Shown here: positions 49,867-58,636 of the stretch, piece by piece | Layout of the letters: every line of letters starts with the position of its first letter | How positions within the stretch are numbered: the first letter of the stretch is position 1 | From: Chromatiaceae bacterium | GTDB lineage: Bacteria; Pseudomonadota; Gammaproteobacteria; Chromatiales; Chromatiaceae | Assembly (NCBI GenBank): GCA_024235415.1 | Contig: JACKML010000004.1 | Location: forward strand, 333,299-397,298 | Length of the DNA stretch: 64,000 bases | Reading direction: 5' to 3' | Translations under genes and position numbers: made by a program | The notes under the pieces: model-generated | What the model was told of the DNA's origin: nothing | What the model saw: the letters and a program-made list of their open reading frames with translations, nothing else | Databases searched by the model: none

Positions 49867-51351
49867 TCAGAAGGTCTTGAGGTACTCGATCAATGCCCAT
49901 TTGTCGGCGTCGCTCAGCGCTGTGCCGTATCGCGCGCCTTCGTGACCCATGTTGCCGTTGCCTGGGACCGTGGTGTCGTAAAGAAAGAAGCTGCGCCCAC
50001 CCTCTTGCGCGACGTCGGCCACGAATCCGAGCGCGACCTGGTCATAGCGGTCGTTGCCGCGCCAGAAGGTCTGCGGTCGCGCCGAGCGCGGTTGCAGCAG
50101 GTCCCACAAGGTCGGCACGGAGCCGTTGTGCAGATAGGGGGCGCGCAACCACAGACCGTCCATCGGCGCATTCGCGTAGCCGTGCGTCTTCCTGAAACCC
50201 TTGAAGCGGTACTCGGTGCCGGCATAGGGCGTCCCCAGGTTCACGGCCAGCTGCGGCGTGAACGAGTGCAGGCGATACGGGTCGGTGCCGATCTGCCCAA
50301 GCGGGACCACCTGGCCCACATGCCTGCCACTGAAGTCCGTGCCACTGGCGCCATGGCAATCGGCGCAATACTCACCGTAGATCACCTTGCCACGCCCGGC
50401 CAACGCCTGGTCGATCGGGAAGAATTCACTGAATGCGGGCGGGGTGGCGGTCGCGTTCCAGGCCTGGATCCGCGCAATCGACGAGTGGTCGATCAGGCGT
50501 GGTGTTGCGCCGGTGCCGAACGACGCATTGAGATTGCGCTCCTCGACGCGGTCGTTGTTGCCGTCCCAGTGCAGCTGCATGCCCCTTTTCTTCGATTGGT
50601 TCCAGATGGTCGGAAAATCCGCCGCCCCCAGCAGCTCATCGTTGCGAAGCGCTTCGATCGGGAAATTGAACAGTGCCTTGGCCGAGTTGAACGTGTCGAC
50701 GCGCCCCGGCCCCCAGTCCGGCTGAGAGTGGATGAAACGCATGCGTCCCAGCAGACCGGCAACGCCGTCGCGCATCAGGTGCACTGCCAGTGGGTAGACG
50801 ACGAGCCTGTCGAGCAGATCGAGGTCGGCGCCGGCCGCCTGGATGCGCGGGATGATCTGATTCGGCGTGAAGCGACGATCAGCGACACAGCGATGCATGA
50901 ACTTCTGGAACGCCATCAGGTCGAGCGTGTTCGCGCCCATGCCGACCACCAGCGCCGGTTCGGTATCCACGCCCGTGCGCACCGTCGAGGCATGGCATAC
51001 GGCACAGTTCAGAAACACCCGATCCAAGCCCATGTGACGGCGCTTCGACATGCCGACCGGCAGATCCCTGCCCGGCTCGTAGATCATGCCGACCGAAGCG
51101 AACCCGTCGCCGGGCAGGTGGTCTGCGCAGACCTCGGGCAACACCCGCCAGATCCAGTATGGGAAGCCGAGATTGCGCTCACCGCCGGTCGATCCGTATT
51201 TGAAGTGTTCGACCGGGTCGTCGTAGACCACGGGTTCGTCACGCAGAAAACGCTGCGCCAGTGCCAGGGCGGCAATCACGATGAGGATCAACGCCGTCCA
51301 CATCAGGATGCGGCACCAGTTACGCTTGGATGCAGGGGTACTGTTGTCCAT
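49867..51351 (-). CDS. membrane-anchored di-haem cytochrome c (paralogue 2)
   Basis: 494 residues with N-terminal anchor (about 14-33), haem motifs CAVCH (near 117) and CADCH (near 335), and RAPYLHNGSVPTLWDLLQP. Similar throughout to the preceding protein (DDPVEHFKYGSTGGERNLGFPYWIWRVLP in residues 43-72 has a counterpart in paralogue 1), so a tandem duplication. The pair may form a complex or hand electrons on from the soluble cytochromes upstream. Function unknown. Confidence 0.75.
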   Translation of the reverse strand: MDNSTPASKRNWCRILMWTALILIVIAALALAQRFLRDEPVVYDDPVEHFKYGSTGGERNLGFPYWIWRVLPEVCADHLPGDGFASVGMIYEPGRDLPVGMSKRRHMGLDRVFLNCAVCHASTVRTGVDTEPALVVGMGANTLDLMAFQKFMHRCVADRRFTPNQIIPRIQAAGADLDLLDRLVVYPLAVHLMRDGVAGLLGRMRFIHSQPDWGPGRVDTFNSAKALFNFPIEALRNDELLGAADFPTIWNQSKKRGMQLHWDGNNDRVEERNLNASFGTGATPRLIDHSSIARIQAWNATATPPAFSEFFPIDQALAGRGKVIYGEYCADCHGASGTDFSGRHVGQVVPLGQIGTDPYRLHSFTPQLAVNLGTPYAGTEYRFKGFRKTHGYANAPMDGLWLRAPYLHNGSVPTLWDLLQPRSARPQTFWRGNDRYDQVALGFVADVAQEGGRSFFLYDTTVPGNGNMGHEGARYGTALSDADKWALIEYLKTF

Positions 51352-51372
51352 GGTGCTGTCCTGGGTAATGCC

Positions 51373-53466
51373 TCAACCGGCCGGCAGGCAGCGGCGCAAG
51401 GTGTAGTACGGTTTGTCCAGCGCCTGCGCGGTCGACGGCAGCGGCACACCGGCGTCGCTGGTGACGCCGGTCAGCGCCTCGCGCAGTTCCTTCAGCAGCC
51501 CATCCATCCATTGTCCCAGGCGCGCGCCCTCCAGACTGCCTGCATGGTGTGGCGGCATCGTAGACTTGGGTCTTTGCGACGGCGCCAGATCCCACATGCC
51601 AAGCCGGTACTGGATGCGTTCGGCACAATGCGCGAGCGTGCGCCGTGCCTGTCCGGCGCTACCCGCGAGAAAGTTGGGCGGAAAAGGTTCATCGGAGCGG
51701 TGACAGGCACCACAGACCTTGAAGAACGGCGCCAGCAGTGGATCGTCCGGCGGTTCAGTGACCGGCGCCACCCGCGGTGGCGAAACACTGCCGTCGTCGG
51801 CACAGCACCAATCCCCGGTCGTGATGCCAAGTTCACGGAACAGCGCTGGCATCAGCGCTGCGCGAAGGAATGGCCGCTGTTCAAACAATGCACCCGACTG
51901 CCCTGCAGTGCGCTCGACGGCGTCCGAGAGGAGCACGGATTCATGCCGTCGCTGGACCTCGATGGTCGCCTTGCCATTGCCACTGGCGTGCCGGCGCAGT
52001 GTCAGCCCGGCAAGTGCATCGGCATTGGCGAAACGTGGCCGCAGCGGCGACTCCGGATACTGCAGCGTGACATGCAGTACCCCCGCACCGTCTGCACTGC
52101 CACCGACCGACAGCGCACCGAACTCCGTATCGGCGATCCGCACGCTACGCATGCGGCCGCTCAGCGTATTGCCTGCGGCATCGCGCTGTATCAGTCCACG
52201 CAGCTCGATATCCGCTCCCTGACAGACCACCTTGATGCGTTCATTCCCGTCTGCCGGCGTGCCAACGGCATCGCAGTCGGCACTCAGGGAGGTCCCGGAC
52301 GTCGGCGACTGTGCCAGTCGCTGATCGATACGCTGCAGGTCCGCAGCGGCGATGAATTGCGTCAGGCCGGTGACCGCACGTTCGACGAGATCATCGGCTT
52401 CTGGGGTCCACACGGCCGCGGCAGGGCGCGGCATCAGCGGTTCCGAGCGACCGTCGACGTCGGCCTGTTGCAGCAGCCTATCGGCATCGTCGCCGCCGGC
52501 TGGCGTCGCCAGTCCGGCCAACGGCCTGCGGTTTACGATATCGGCATCCGAAATCAGAAGTCCATCGGGCCAGGCCTGAAGCGACCTTCTCGACATGACC
52601 GCCCGCAGGGCGCTTTGGTAGCTGTCCGATACACGCTCGAAACCGCGACCACCGTTGAGCGCAGACTGCAAGGTACGAATGAACAGCGCGCGACGACAGG
52701 CGTCGGCAGCATCGCCAAGCCCGCACGCCTCCAGCCACAGCTTCTGTGTCAGCGCGAACGCATTGGCACGATCGGTCGCGTTGTCGATGGCGTAGGCGAT
52801 GTCGACACCGCCCGTAACAGGGATACCGTGGAAATCGCTGCCGACGTGTTCGAGCCTGTCGGCGACCTCACGACTGGCGTTGGTCTCATCCCACAACGGC
52901 CGGGCAAAGATCGGGGCGGCGTTCTGATGGCAGGCCATGCACACGACGCGACGCGCGTAAGTCACCTGCGGTTGTCCGCCGGCACGATAGTCGCGCACCA
53001 CCTGAAACTCGAAGCGCGCCGCCTGCTCGTTATAGCTGATGATCTCCAGGACATCAGCGGCCTCGAGATAGCCGATGAACAGCCGGTCGCGCAGCAGCAG
53101 GCCGGCGTCGGCAGCAGGTTCGGAATCCACCGCGAGGACGATACGCGGGGAATGAAAAAAGTCCGGGGCCGCGGCCTCGCGCTGCAATGACCGTCCAAGC
53201 GGTATCAATACCTGCTTGACCGGCTGACCCAGATAGGCCGAGTCGGCATCCAGTCGCGCGCCAATCGCCGTGACCAGTTGTTCGAACGGATAGGGAATCA
53301 CCTGCTCCCCGTTCGAGATCGTCAGATGGTCGAACAGGGAACGCCCCTGCGGCGGCAGATCAGGACCCGGGCTGCCCGGGTCCACTACCCAGACCGGGTC
53401 GGCCAAAGCGGCCGTACAGAGCATGCAGGCCCCGACAACAACGAGATGGAACAGCCGCTTAACCAC
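51373..53466 (-). CDS. large exported di-haem cytochrome
   Basis: 697 residues from GTG 53466 (GGGG upstream), with a signal ending near residue 23 (ALADP). Haem motifs are CMACH near 185 and CGACH near 603. The long middle has no recognisable domain; RRHESVLLSDAVERTAGQSGALFEQR precedes the second haem region. The longer in-frame stretch to 53628 overlaps the upstream lipoprotein gene. Function unknown; its companions are di-haem cytochromes on both sides. Confidence 0.7.
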   Translation of the reverse strand: MVKRLFHLVVVGACMLCTAALADPVWVVDPGSPGPDLPPQGRSLFDHLTISNGEQVIPYPFEQLVTAIGARLDADSAYLGQPVKQVLIPLGRSLQREAAAPDFFHSPRIVLAVDSEPAADAGLLLRDRLFIGYLEAADVLEIISYNEQAARFEFQVVRDYRAGGQPQVTYARRVVCMACHQNAAPIFARPLWDETNASREVADRLEHVGSDFHGIPVTGGVDIAYAIDNATDRANAFALTQKLWLEACGLGDAADACRRALFIRTLQSALNGGRGFERVSDSYQSALRAVMSRRSLQAWPDGLLISDADIVNRRPLAGLATPAGGDDADRLLQQADVDGRSEPLMPRPAAAVWTPEADDLVERAVTGLTQFIAAADLQRIDQRLAQSPTSGTSLSADCDAVGTPADGNERIKVVCQGADIELRGLIQRDAAGNTLSGRMRSVRIADTEFGALSVGGSADGAGVLHVTLQYPESPLRPRFANADALAGLTLRRHASGNGKATIEVQRRHESVLLSDAVERTAGQSGALFEQRPFLRAALMPALFRELGITTGDWCCADDGSVSPPRVAPVTEPPDDPLLAPFFKVCGACHRSDEPFPPNFLAGSAGQARRTLAHCAERIQYRLGMWDLAPSQRPKSTMPPHHAGSLEGARLGQWMDGLLKELREALTGVTSDAGVPLPSTAQALDKPYYTLRRCLPAG

Positions 53467-53485
53467 TGTGTCATGCCCCTTGTCC

Positions 53486-54379
53486 TCAACGCCCGAGCGC
53501 CACCAGCCGGCCCGGCTTCTGGCTGCCTGGCCAGCAGTCCTCGGCAACCTCCCCGGTCTGCATGAATGAACCGGCCGCCGACTCGGCAACAGCCTCGTTG
53601 TACAGCGTGAAATTGAGCAGGAACACATGACCCATGTATGCGCGGCCCAGGTAGAAGCCTGGCCGTACCATGCGGATCTCGTCCCTGATCCTCAGGCCCC
53701 GCCGCCCGGCGAGAAAATCGGGACGCTCGCGATAGCCGTCGATCTCGTCGTTGTACGCGTAGTCGATGATGATCGACTCGCGCCGTGAGTCGAGCAGGCT
53801 CTGGCCGCAATACAACTTGGCGGGGAACAGCAACCAGGCGTCGTCCTGGATCAGTCCAAAGATCTTGCGTCCGGGGATATCCGTTTTCGGCAGCGCATCG
53901 GGATCGTCGACCACCAGCTTGAGCAGCTTGCGATCCTGGATCATGTTGCGCAGCAGACGTTGGTCGCGATAGAACACCTTTCCCTTCCACAGCATCTGAC
54001 CGACGGTCTCGAGCTTGGCGAGCTTGAACCGCACCGCCAATCCCTTGATGCCCCCCATCACCTCGGACAGCCGCTTCGCCCCGCCGCCGTCGGCGAAAAA
54101 GAACGTGCCGTTGTAGGCGCCATCCGGCACCGGACCGGCCGTGAGCCGGGCATACACCTGATCGACCTGTTCCTGGTTGAGCCGGGCGACGTTCTCCGGC
54201 GTGAGTGTCATCAGGTCGTCCGGTGAAAGTGGCAGTTCGTACTCGACACGCGCCAGATCCGGTTTGCTTTGGTAGTCGTCGCCGTATGCAAGGAAAGGCA
54301 CATCTGGCGGCGCGACTTCGCCGCAGGCGGTGAGCAACAACGCAATCACTGCAACGGGGAGAAACTTGGTCGATGGCAT
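53486..54379 (-). CDS. predicted lipoprotein of the cytochrome operon
   Basis: 297 residues with lipobox LLTACG (Cys19). The mature part is a mixed fold including YNGTFFFADGGGAKRLSEV, FYRDQRLLRNMIQDRKLL and IIIDYAYNDEIDGYRE. There is no haem motif. It lies between two cytochrome genes with 18-19-base gaps, so is part of the same envelope system, perhaps as anchor or substrate-binding component. ATG 54379 with AAGGAGA upstream. Family not recognised. Confidence 0.7.
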   Translation of the reverse strand: MPSTKFLPVAVIALLLTACGEVAPPDVPFLAYGDDYQSKPDLARVEYELPLSPDDLMTLTPENVARLNQEQVDQVYARLTAGPVPDGAYNGTFFFADGGGAKRLSEVMGGIKGLAVRFKLAKLETVGQMLWKGKVFYRDQRLLRNMIQDRKLLKLVVDDPDALPKTDIPGRKIFGLIQDDAWLLFPAKLYCGQSLLDSRRESIIIDYAYNDEIDGYRERPDFLAGRRGLRIRDEIRMVRPGFYLGRAYMGHVFLLNFTLYNEAVAESAAGSFMQTGEVAEDCWPGSQKPGRLVALGR

Positions 54380-54397
54380 GAGGATCTCCTTGTGCCG

Positions 54398-56842
54398 TTA
54401 CAACGTGGCGAGGAACGCGGTCAGCGCCCGCTTGTCATCCGCCGACAGGCCTTCGCCGAAACGGTGCCCTGCATTCTCGACCGTGCTGGTGCAGGTGCTG
54501 TAGAGACGCCCAAGCAGCGGCAGTTGATCGCCGGCGATGGCAATCACCTGCTCAGGGTTCTTGAGAATCGCCTTGGTCATTGCGCTGATCTCGCCGGACG
54601 CCGCTTTTGCATCACTGGCGCCGACACGCTGGAGCATGCGTTCTTCGAGCCTGTCGCCGTCGAGCACGGACAACACCATGTCACGCAGCAGTTCCTTGTG
54701 CTGGAAGCTTCCATACAGTCCTGCCGGCGTGCCGGCAGGTACCTCTATCTCGATCCCGATCAGCTTTTCACTCTCGCCGTCCCAGAGCTTCGGTCCGATG
54801 GCCCGCCGGATGGGCTGATCGATCAGCGTCGTCTTGGCGATGCGCTGGTCCGGGTTCAGCAATTCCTTCACCGAGGCAAGGAACAACCGGTAACGACCCT
54901 CTACCGATGGGTCATACGCGAAACATTCAGGTGGGTTGGCGAGACGTTTCCCATCGGCGCCAACGTATGGCGAGCGATAGAACTCGTCTTTGGGATCACT
55001 CGGCTTGCCGCATAGCTCGGGACCGATGGCATTGTTGTGCAGGAACGGCGCGTGCGCCCAAAGGTCCACCAGCGAGACATTGCGGTAATAGCCCCGGCCA
55101 CCGCCGGTCTGATCAGCAAGGTTGGCGTCAGGCTCGCGTGAGCGATAGGTCTCGGACGCAAACTCCTCCCAGACATGCCCCTTCATGTGATTGGAATGCA
55201 GCGCGCGGCAGCCGTAGGTGCCGACCTCGGAGGCCGGCGTCGAGCGGTCGTTGCCCATCCAGTCCTCGCGCACACCCGCAGTCTGTGATGCCTTGTGGAA
55301 ATCGCGCGCCTCCGGTACTCCGTCCTGGCTGGAGTGACAGCGTGCGCAGTTCTGCGCAAACACCAGGCGGCCGCGGTCGACAGCTCCTTCGCCATACTCG
55401 GCATCCAGCGCGGCGATCCATTCGTCGAGGTCAGCATGCCCCTTGGCCTTCCAGATCGGCGAGGAATAGGCCTTTTTCGACAGCAGGAAGCTGATCACAT
55501 CGTGCGCACGATCCTCGATCGCACGGAAGTTGGGACAGTCACGACGGCATTGCCCGATGTCGAAGGGCGTCTGTCCGAAGTTGCGCTGTTGCGGGTCGAG
55601 TTGATACAGGTCGGTCAGGTGATTCAACCAGCATTGCTCTGAGCAGGACCCGATATTGATATACACGCGTTGCACGGCGAGCAGGTCGCCGACCGAATCC
55701 TCCCCGCCTTTGAGGATATGAAACACCGATTCGCGTTCGACGCCCTTCTTCCAGCACTTGCCGGCCTTGCCCGGTTCGCACCAGCATTCGCGCTCATTGG
55801 CGCCATCCGGACAGCTGCCAGTGGGCCGCCAGCGATCGATCAGTTCACCGTCAAAGCGCGGACGTTGCAGCACGTTGACCAGCGCATTGATGGTGCCGGG
55901 ATTGTTGACCTGGTCCGTAGGGACGGCCGAGGTATCCACCACCCCGGGTCGGGTGTGCGAAAACACCTGCCACTGCAGGCTGTCTTCGCTCATACCCGAC
56001 ACCATGATCTCGGACAGGCGCGAGTACTGGTTGCCGATCGCACCGATCAGGTTTTCCCATTTCGGATTGGCCGGGTCTTCGGGCGGATTGGTCGGATCGA
56101 AGGCGATGTGACAACCGCCGCAGGCCATGCCGACCAGGAACGGGGGCTCGACGGAACCGTCACCAAGTTTCTTTGCCTGGTAGTCGGACAGCTGTGCATC
56201 ATCGGCCATCCTGCGTGCAAAGCCGTCCCAGGTGCCGAGCTTGCCGCCATTGACCTTGCGCCAGGCATCGGCGTTGAAACGTGGGTTGGGAAACTTGCGC
56301 AGCCCCATCGCACCGGTCGAGGTCCCGAAGGCGAGGTGGCACGAGTCCTCGCGCATACCGACGCCCTGGTGCGGATGGTCACCTGGCATCGGCGGATCGA
56401 CGAAGTCGCAGGCGGGGTCGCGGTAGCCCTCGCGGCCAACAAACTTCAACAGCTCATCGTCGCCGTAACACCAGTCGAGACCGAAGGTCTCTTCGAGACT
56501 TCTGGCCGGGCAGCCGGTCGAACCCGGTGTGCAGCAGCCGGGGTTGTTTACCAGCCCCCAGGTCTTGAAACGCTGGTCGCGCTTGTCGCTGCGCAGTACC
56601 CGCCACCAGTCGATCAACACACCCATGCGTTGCTGGAAGACGTAGGTGTGGAAGCGATCATTGCCGGCGGTCGCCTTGTACCAGATCTCGCGTCCCGCAC
56701 TTTCCTGCGGGGTCAGGCCGGCAGCCCCGGCTTGGAATCCCGCATCGCTGAAGGAGACCGGCGTCGGGTCGGCGGCGACATTGCCGAGCACCAGGGACAG
56801 CAGGATTGCTGCCAGGACGATAGAGACACTACGGGCGATCAT
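54398..56842 (-). CDS. 814-residue exported di-haem cytochrome, first of its operon
   Basis: Signal peptide to about residue 24 (NVAADPT). Haem motifs CGGCH near 240 and CARCH near 523. About 25 further Cys, many in pairs (NNPGCCTPGSTGC, GANERECWCEPGKAGKC, GSCSEQCW), suggest disulfides. DLWAHAPFLHNNAIGPELCG is like the YLHNGS motif of its companions. The start is ATG 56842 behind a very strong GAGGAGG. Superfamily resemblance to MauG/RoxA-type di-haem enzymes; substrate unknown. Confidence 0.78.
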   Translation of the reverse strand: MIARSVSIVLAAILLSLVLGNVAADPTPVSFSDAGFQAGAAGLTPQESAGREIWYKATAGNDRFHTYVFQQRMGVLIDWWRVLRSDKRDQRFKTWGLVNNPGCCTPGSTGCPARSLEETFGLDWCYGDDELLKFVGREGYRDPACDFVDPPMPGDHPHQGVGMREDSCHLAFGTSTGAMGLRKFPNPRFNADAWRKVNGGKLGTWDGFARRMADDAQLSDYQAKKLGDGSVEPPFLVGMACGGCHIAFDPTNPPEDPANPKWENLIGAIGNQYSRLSEIMVSGMSEDSLQWQVFSHTRPGVVDTSAVPTDQVNNPGTINALVNVLQRPRFDGELIDRWRPTGSCPDGANERECWCEPGKAGKCWKKGVERESVFHILKGGEDSVGDLLAVQRVYINIGSCSEQCWLNHLTDLYQLDPQQRNFGQTPFDIGQCRRDCPNFRAIEDRAHDVISFLLSKKAYSSPIWKAKGHADLDEWIAALDAEYGEGAVDRGRLVFAQNCARCHSSQDGVPEARDFHKASQTAGVREDWMGNDRSTPASEVGTYGCRALHSNHMKGHVWEEFASETYRSREPDANLADQTGGGRGYYRNVSLVDLWAHAPFLHNNAIGPELCGKPSDPKDEFYRSPYVGADGKRLANPPECFAYDPSVEGRYRLFLASVKELLNPDQRIAKTTLIDQPIRRAIGPKLWDGESEKLIGIEIEVPAGTPAGLYGSFQHKELLRDMVLSVLDGDRLEERMLQRVGASDAKAASGEISAMTKAILKNPEQVIAIAGDQLPLLGRLYSTCTSTVENAGHRFGEGLSADDKRALTAFLATL

Positions 56843-57202
56843 TTCGACCCTCCTCTTCGGCGTTCAGGCACTGTCTGGCAACCGGCCTACGGGAGTCTGC
56901 GCCCCCTCCAGGTCGAAAAAAGACAACACACATCTCCCACGAACCTTTGCCTACCCATGGTTCGCAAAACCGGCACATATGCGTCGTCTCGTTGACGATA
57001 GTTCTAGTTGTCGGATTGGGAAACATCAAGCCGGTGGGAATGCAAGGCGCCAACGCGGATCGTGCCACCGAGCGGAAAAGTAAACAGGTTCTTGTGAAGC
57101 ACCGGCGAACGTGTTGCTGCCAGCCGATGCGATCTCACGGCGCGGTGATGAGGCGCCATAACTGCCACACCAAGCTACGCCGGCAGCCGGGTGGAGACGC
57201 GA
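56843..57202 (-). other. 360-base gap, probable promoter region
   Basis: No convincing gene on either strand. It should hold the promoter for the five-gene cytochrome operon (minus strand). A TGGCACG occurs at about 57062-57068 on the minus strand but no correctly spaced TTGC follows, so no sigma-54 site is called. Base composition is patchy, with AT-richer stretches near 56915-57015 and 57070-57100. No clear sigma-70 pair stood out. Confidence 0.4.
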
Positions 57203-58636
57203 TTACTTGCCAGCCGCCTTGGCGCACAGGCCGGCGTTCTTGCGTGCCTCGATGAAGGCTTCACAACCACCCTTGGCAAGTGGCAGGCGGTATTCCTCCA
57301 TCGCGCGGTCTTTGAGCAGCAGCGTGCCGATGCGGGTACTGACGTCGCCAATCCGGTCGCGGAAATCCGCCTCCAGGTTTACCCTCGCACGCTCGTAGTC
57401 GAGGTCGCGGTTGATCTCGCTCTCGGTGAACTCGACGATCTTCCCCGCCGCCTGCTGCCGGCGCTTCTCCATCTGCAGCTGTACGGCCTTGTTGTTGGCA
57501 TCGTAGTGTTTCAATCTCAGATCGATCAGCGCTTTCTGCCGCGCTTCCATCAGCTGAGCGGCATGACCCTGCTCGACGGTGATCTCGCTGCTGATCTGTG
57601 AACGTATCGCCTCGATCGCCTCCGGGGTTGCATCCCGTGTGTCCTGATACAGCTCGAAAGCCGCCTTGTGCTGCGCATTGCGCCCACGGATCTCGTACTG
57701 CTCCTTGACTGTCTTGAGCAACGAGACTTTGGTCGACAGGTCCGAGAAGAATTTGTGCAGCTTCACCCCCTGGTCGGCCAGTGCCGGATCCCTTTTTACC
57801 AGCTCTTCGAAAGACAGACTGGGATCGGCCACGCCACGCTGGGCATCCCATTTCGCATACTCCTGCGCCAGCCCCTCCAGGTAGTCGACAACCTGCGGAC
57901 GTTTAAGCTGCCACACGGCGTCGACCGCGAGATCAAGTGCGAAACGGCCTTCTTCGCCGTCCATGTAGAGCTTGGACGCGATGGCTGCATCGCAGGGATT
58001 GCCTTCACCATCGGCAATCGCGTTGGCCTTCTCGTAGAGGGTATCGCGCAACGCGACGCGCATCGGCTTGGAGAGTGCCTGGTAGATGCCAAGCTGCTGC
58101 ATGCTGGCTGTTTCGTATTCCTGTGCCGAGGCGTGCGGCGGTGTCGGCAGGCAGTCTCGCCGGTACTCCATCACCTTGACCTCATAGTGCATCCCGCCGG
58201 TATAGCCGAGGTCCGGCGTACCCGCTGCCAGCTGATCCATCGTGGCACCAAACAGATCGCGTTCACCCTCCGGCGTGTTGCTGTCGATACAACCCTGCCA
58301 GGCCGATCCATCACTGGGCAGCGGCTCGGTCCAGGAGCCGAGGCCGCTGAAATGGCACTCGCCCCCTTCCGCGGTTACGCCGACGTGGCCAACGCGCGGA
58401 TAGGTCCGGCACAGGCAGGAATAGGCCTTGTCCGGAATGCGCACTTCAAGGCGATCTGCCAGTTTGCTGATCTTCTCGCCACCGAGTTGTGCCGTATCGG
58501 TCGCGATCGCATCCTGCACAACCCTGGTCAGTTCCGCCGCACGCAGATCGCGTGCAGTTTTCGCCTCCTCCGCTGCAGCGGGTATCGTCCCCATCAATGC
58601 GAACAGCAGCAACCACCCTGTGCCGGAAGACTTCAT
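57203..58636 (-). CDS. exported protein of unknown function with helical C-terminal half
   Basis: 477 residues: signal peptide to about residue 22 (AAAEEAK), a Cys-containing globular part (SCLCRTYPR, GECHFSG, YRRDCLP), and from about 280 to 450 a long, charged, mainly helical section likely to form coiled coil (KFFSDLSTKVSLLKTVKEQYE, LMEARQKALIDLRLKHYDANNK as landmarks at about 303 and 377). Two Cys lie near the C-terminus. No haem motif or known domain. It overlaps the end of the next upstream gene by four bases, so they are one unit. Confidence 0.7.
   Translation of the reverse strand: MKSSGTGWLLLFALMGTIPAAAEEAKTARDLRAAELTRVVQDAIATDTAQLGGEKISKLADRLEVRIPDKAYSCLCRTYPRVGHVGVTAEGGECHFSGLGSWTEPLPSDGSAWQGCIDSNTPEGERDLFGATMDQLAAGTPDLGYTGGMHYEVKVMEYRRDCLPTPPHASAQEYETASMQQLGIYQALSKPMRVALRDTLYEKANAIADGEGNPCDAAIASKLYMDGEEGRFALDLAVDAVWQLKRPQVVDYLEGLAQEYAKWDAQRGVADPSLSFEELVKRDPALADQGVKLHKFFSDLSTKVSLLKTVKEQYEIRGRNAQHKAAFELYQDTRDATPEAIEAIRSQISSEITVEQGHAAQLMEARQKALIDLRLKHYDANNKAVQLQMEKRRQQAAGKIVEFTESEINRDLDYERARVNLEADFRDRIGDVSTRIGTLLLKDRAMEEYRLPLAKGGCEAFIEARKNAGLCAKAAGK

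Noticed and set aside
49852..53190. 1112-residue open frame on the plus strand
   Set aside because: It lies antisense to two cytochrome genes with clear haem motifs; composition is Arg/His/Gly-rich without domains, typical of a high-GC shadow frame.
48396..56842. Naming the cytochromes as rubber oxygenases (RoxA) or MauG
   Set aside because: Only superfamily-level similarity by eye; the diagnostic residues could not be checked without an alignment.
57062..57068. TGGCACG as a sigma-54 promoter before the cytochrome operon
   Set aside because: The required TTGC at the -12 spacing is absent.
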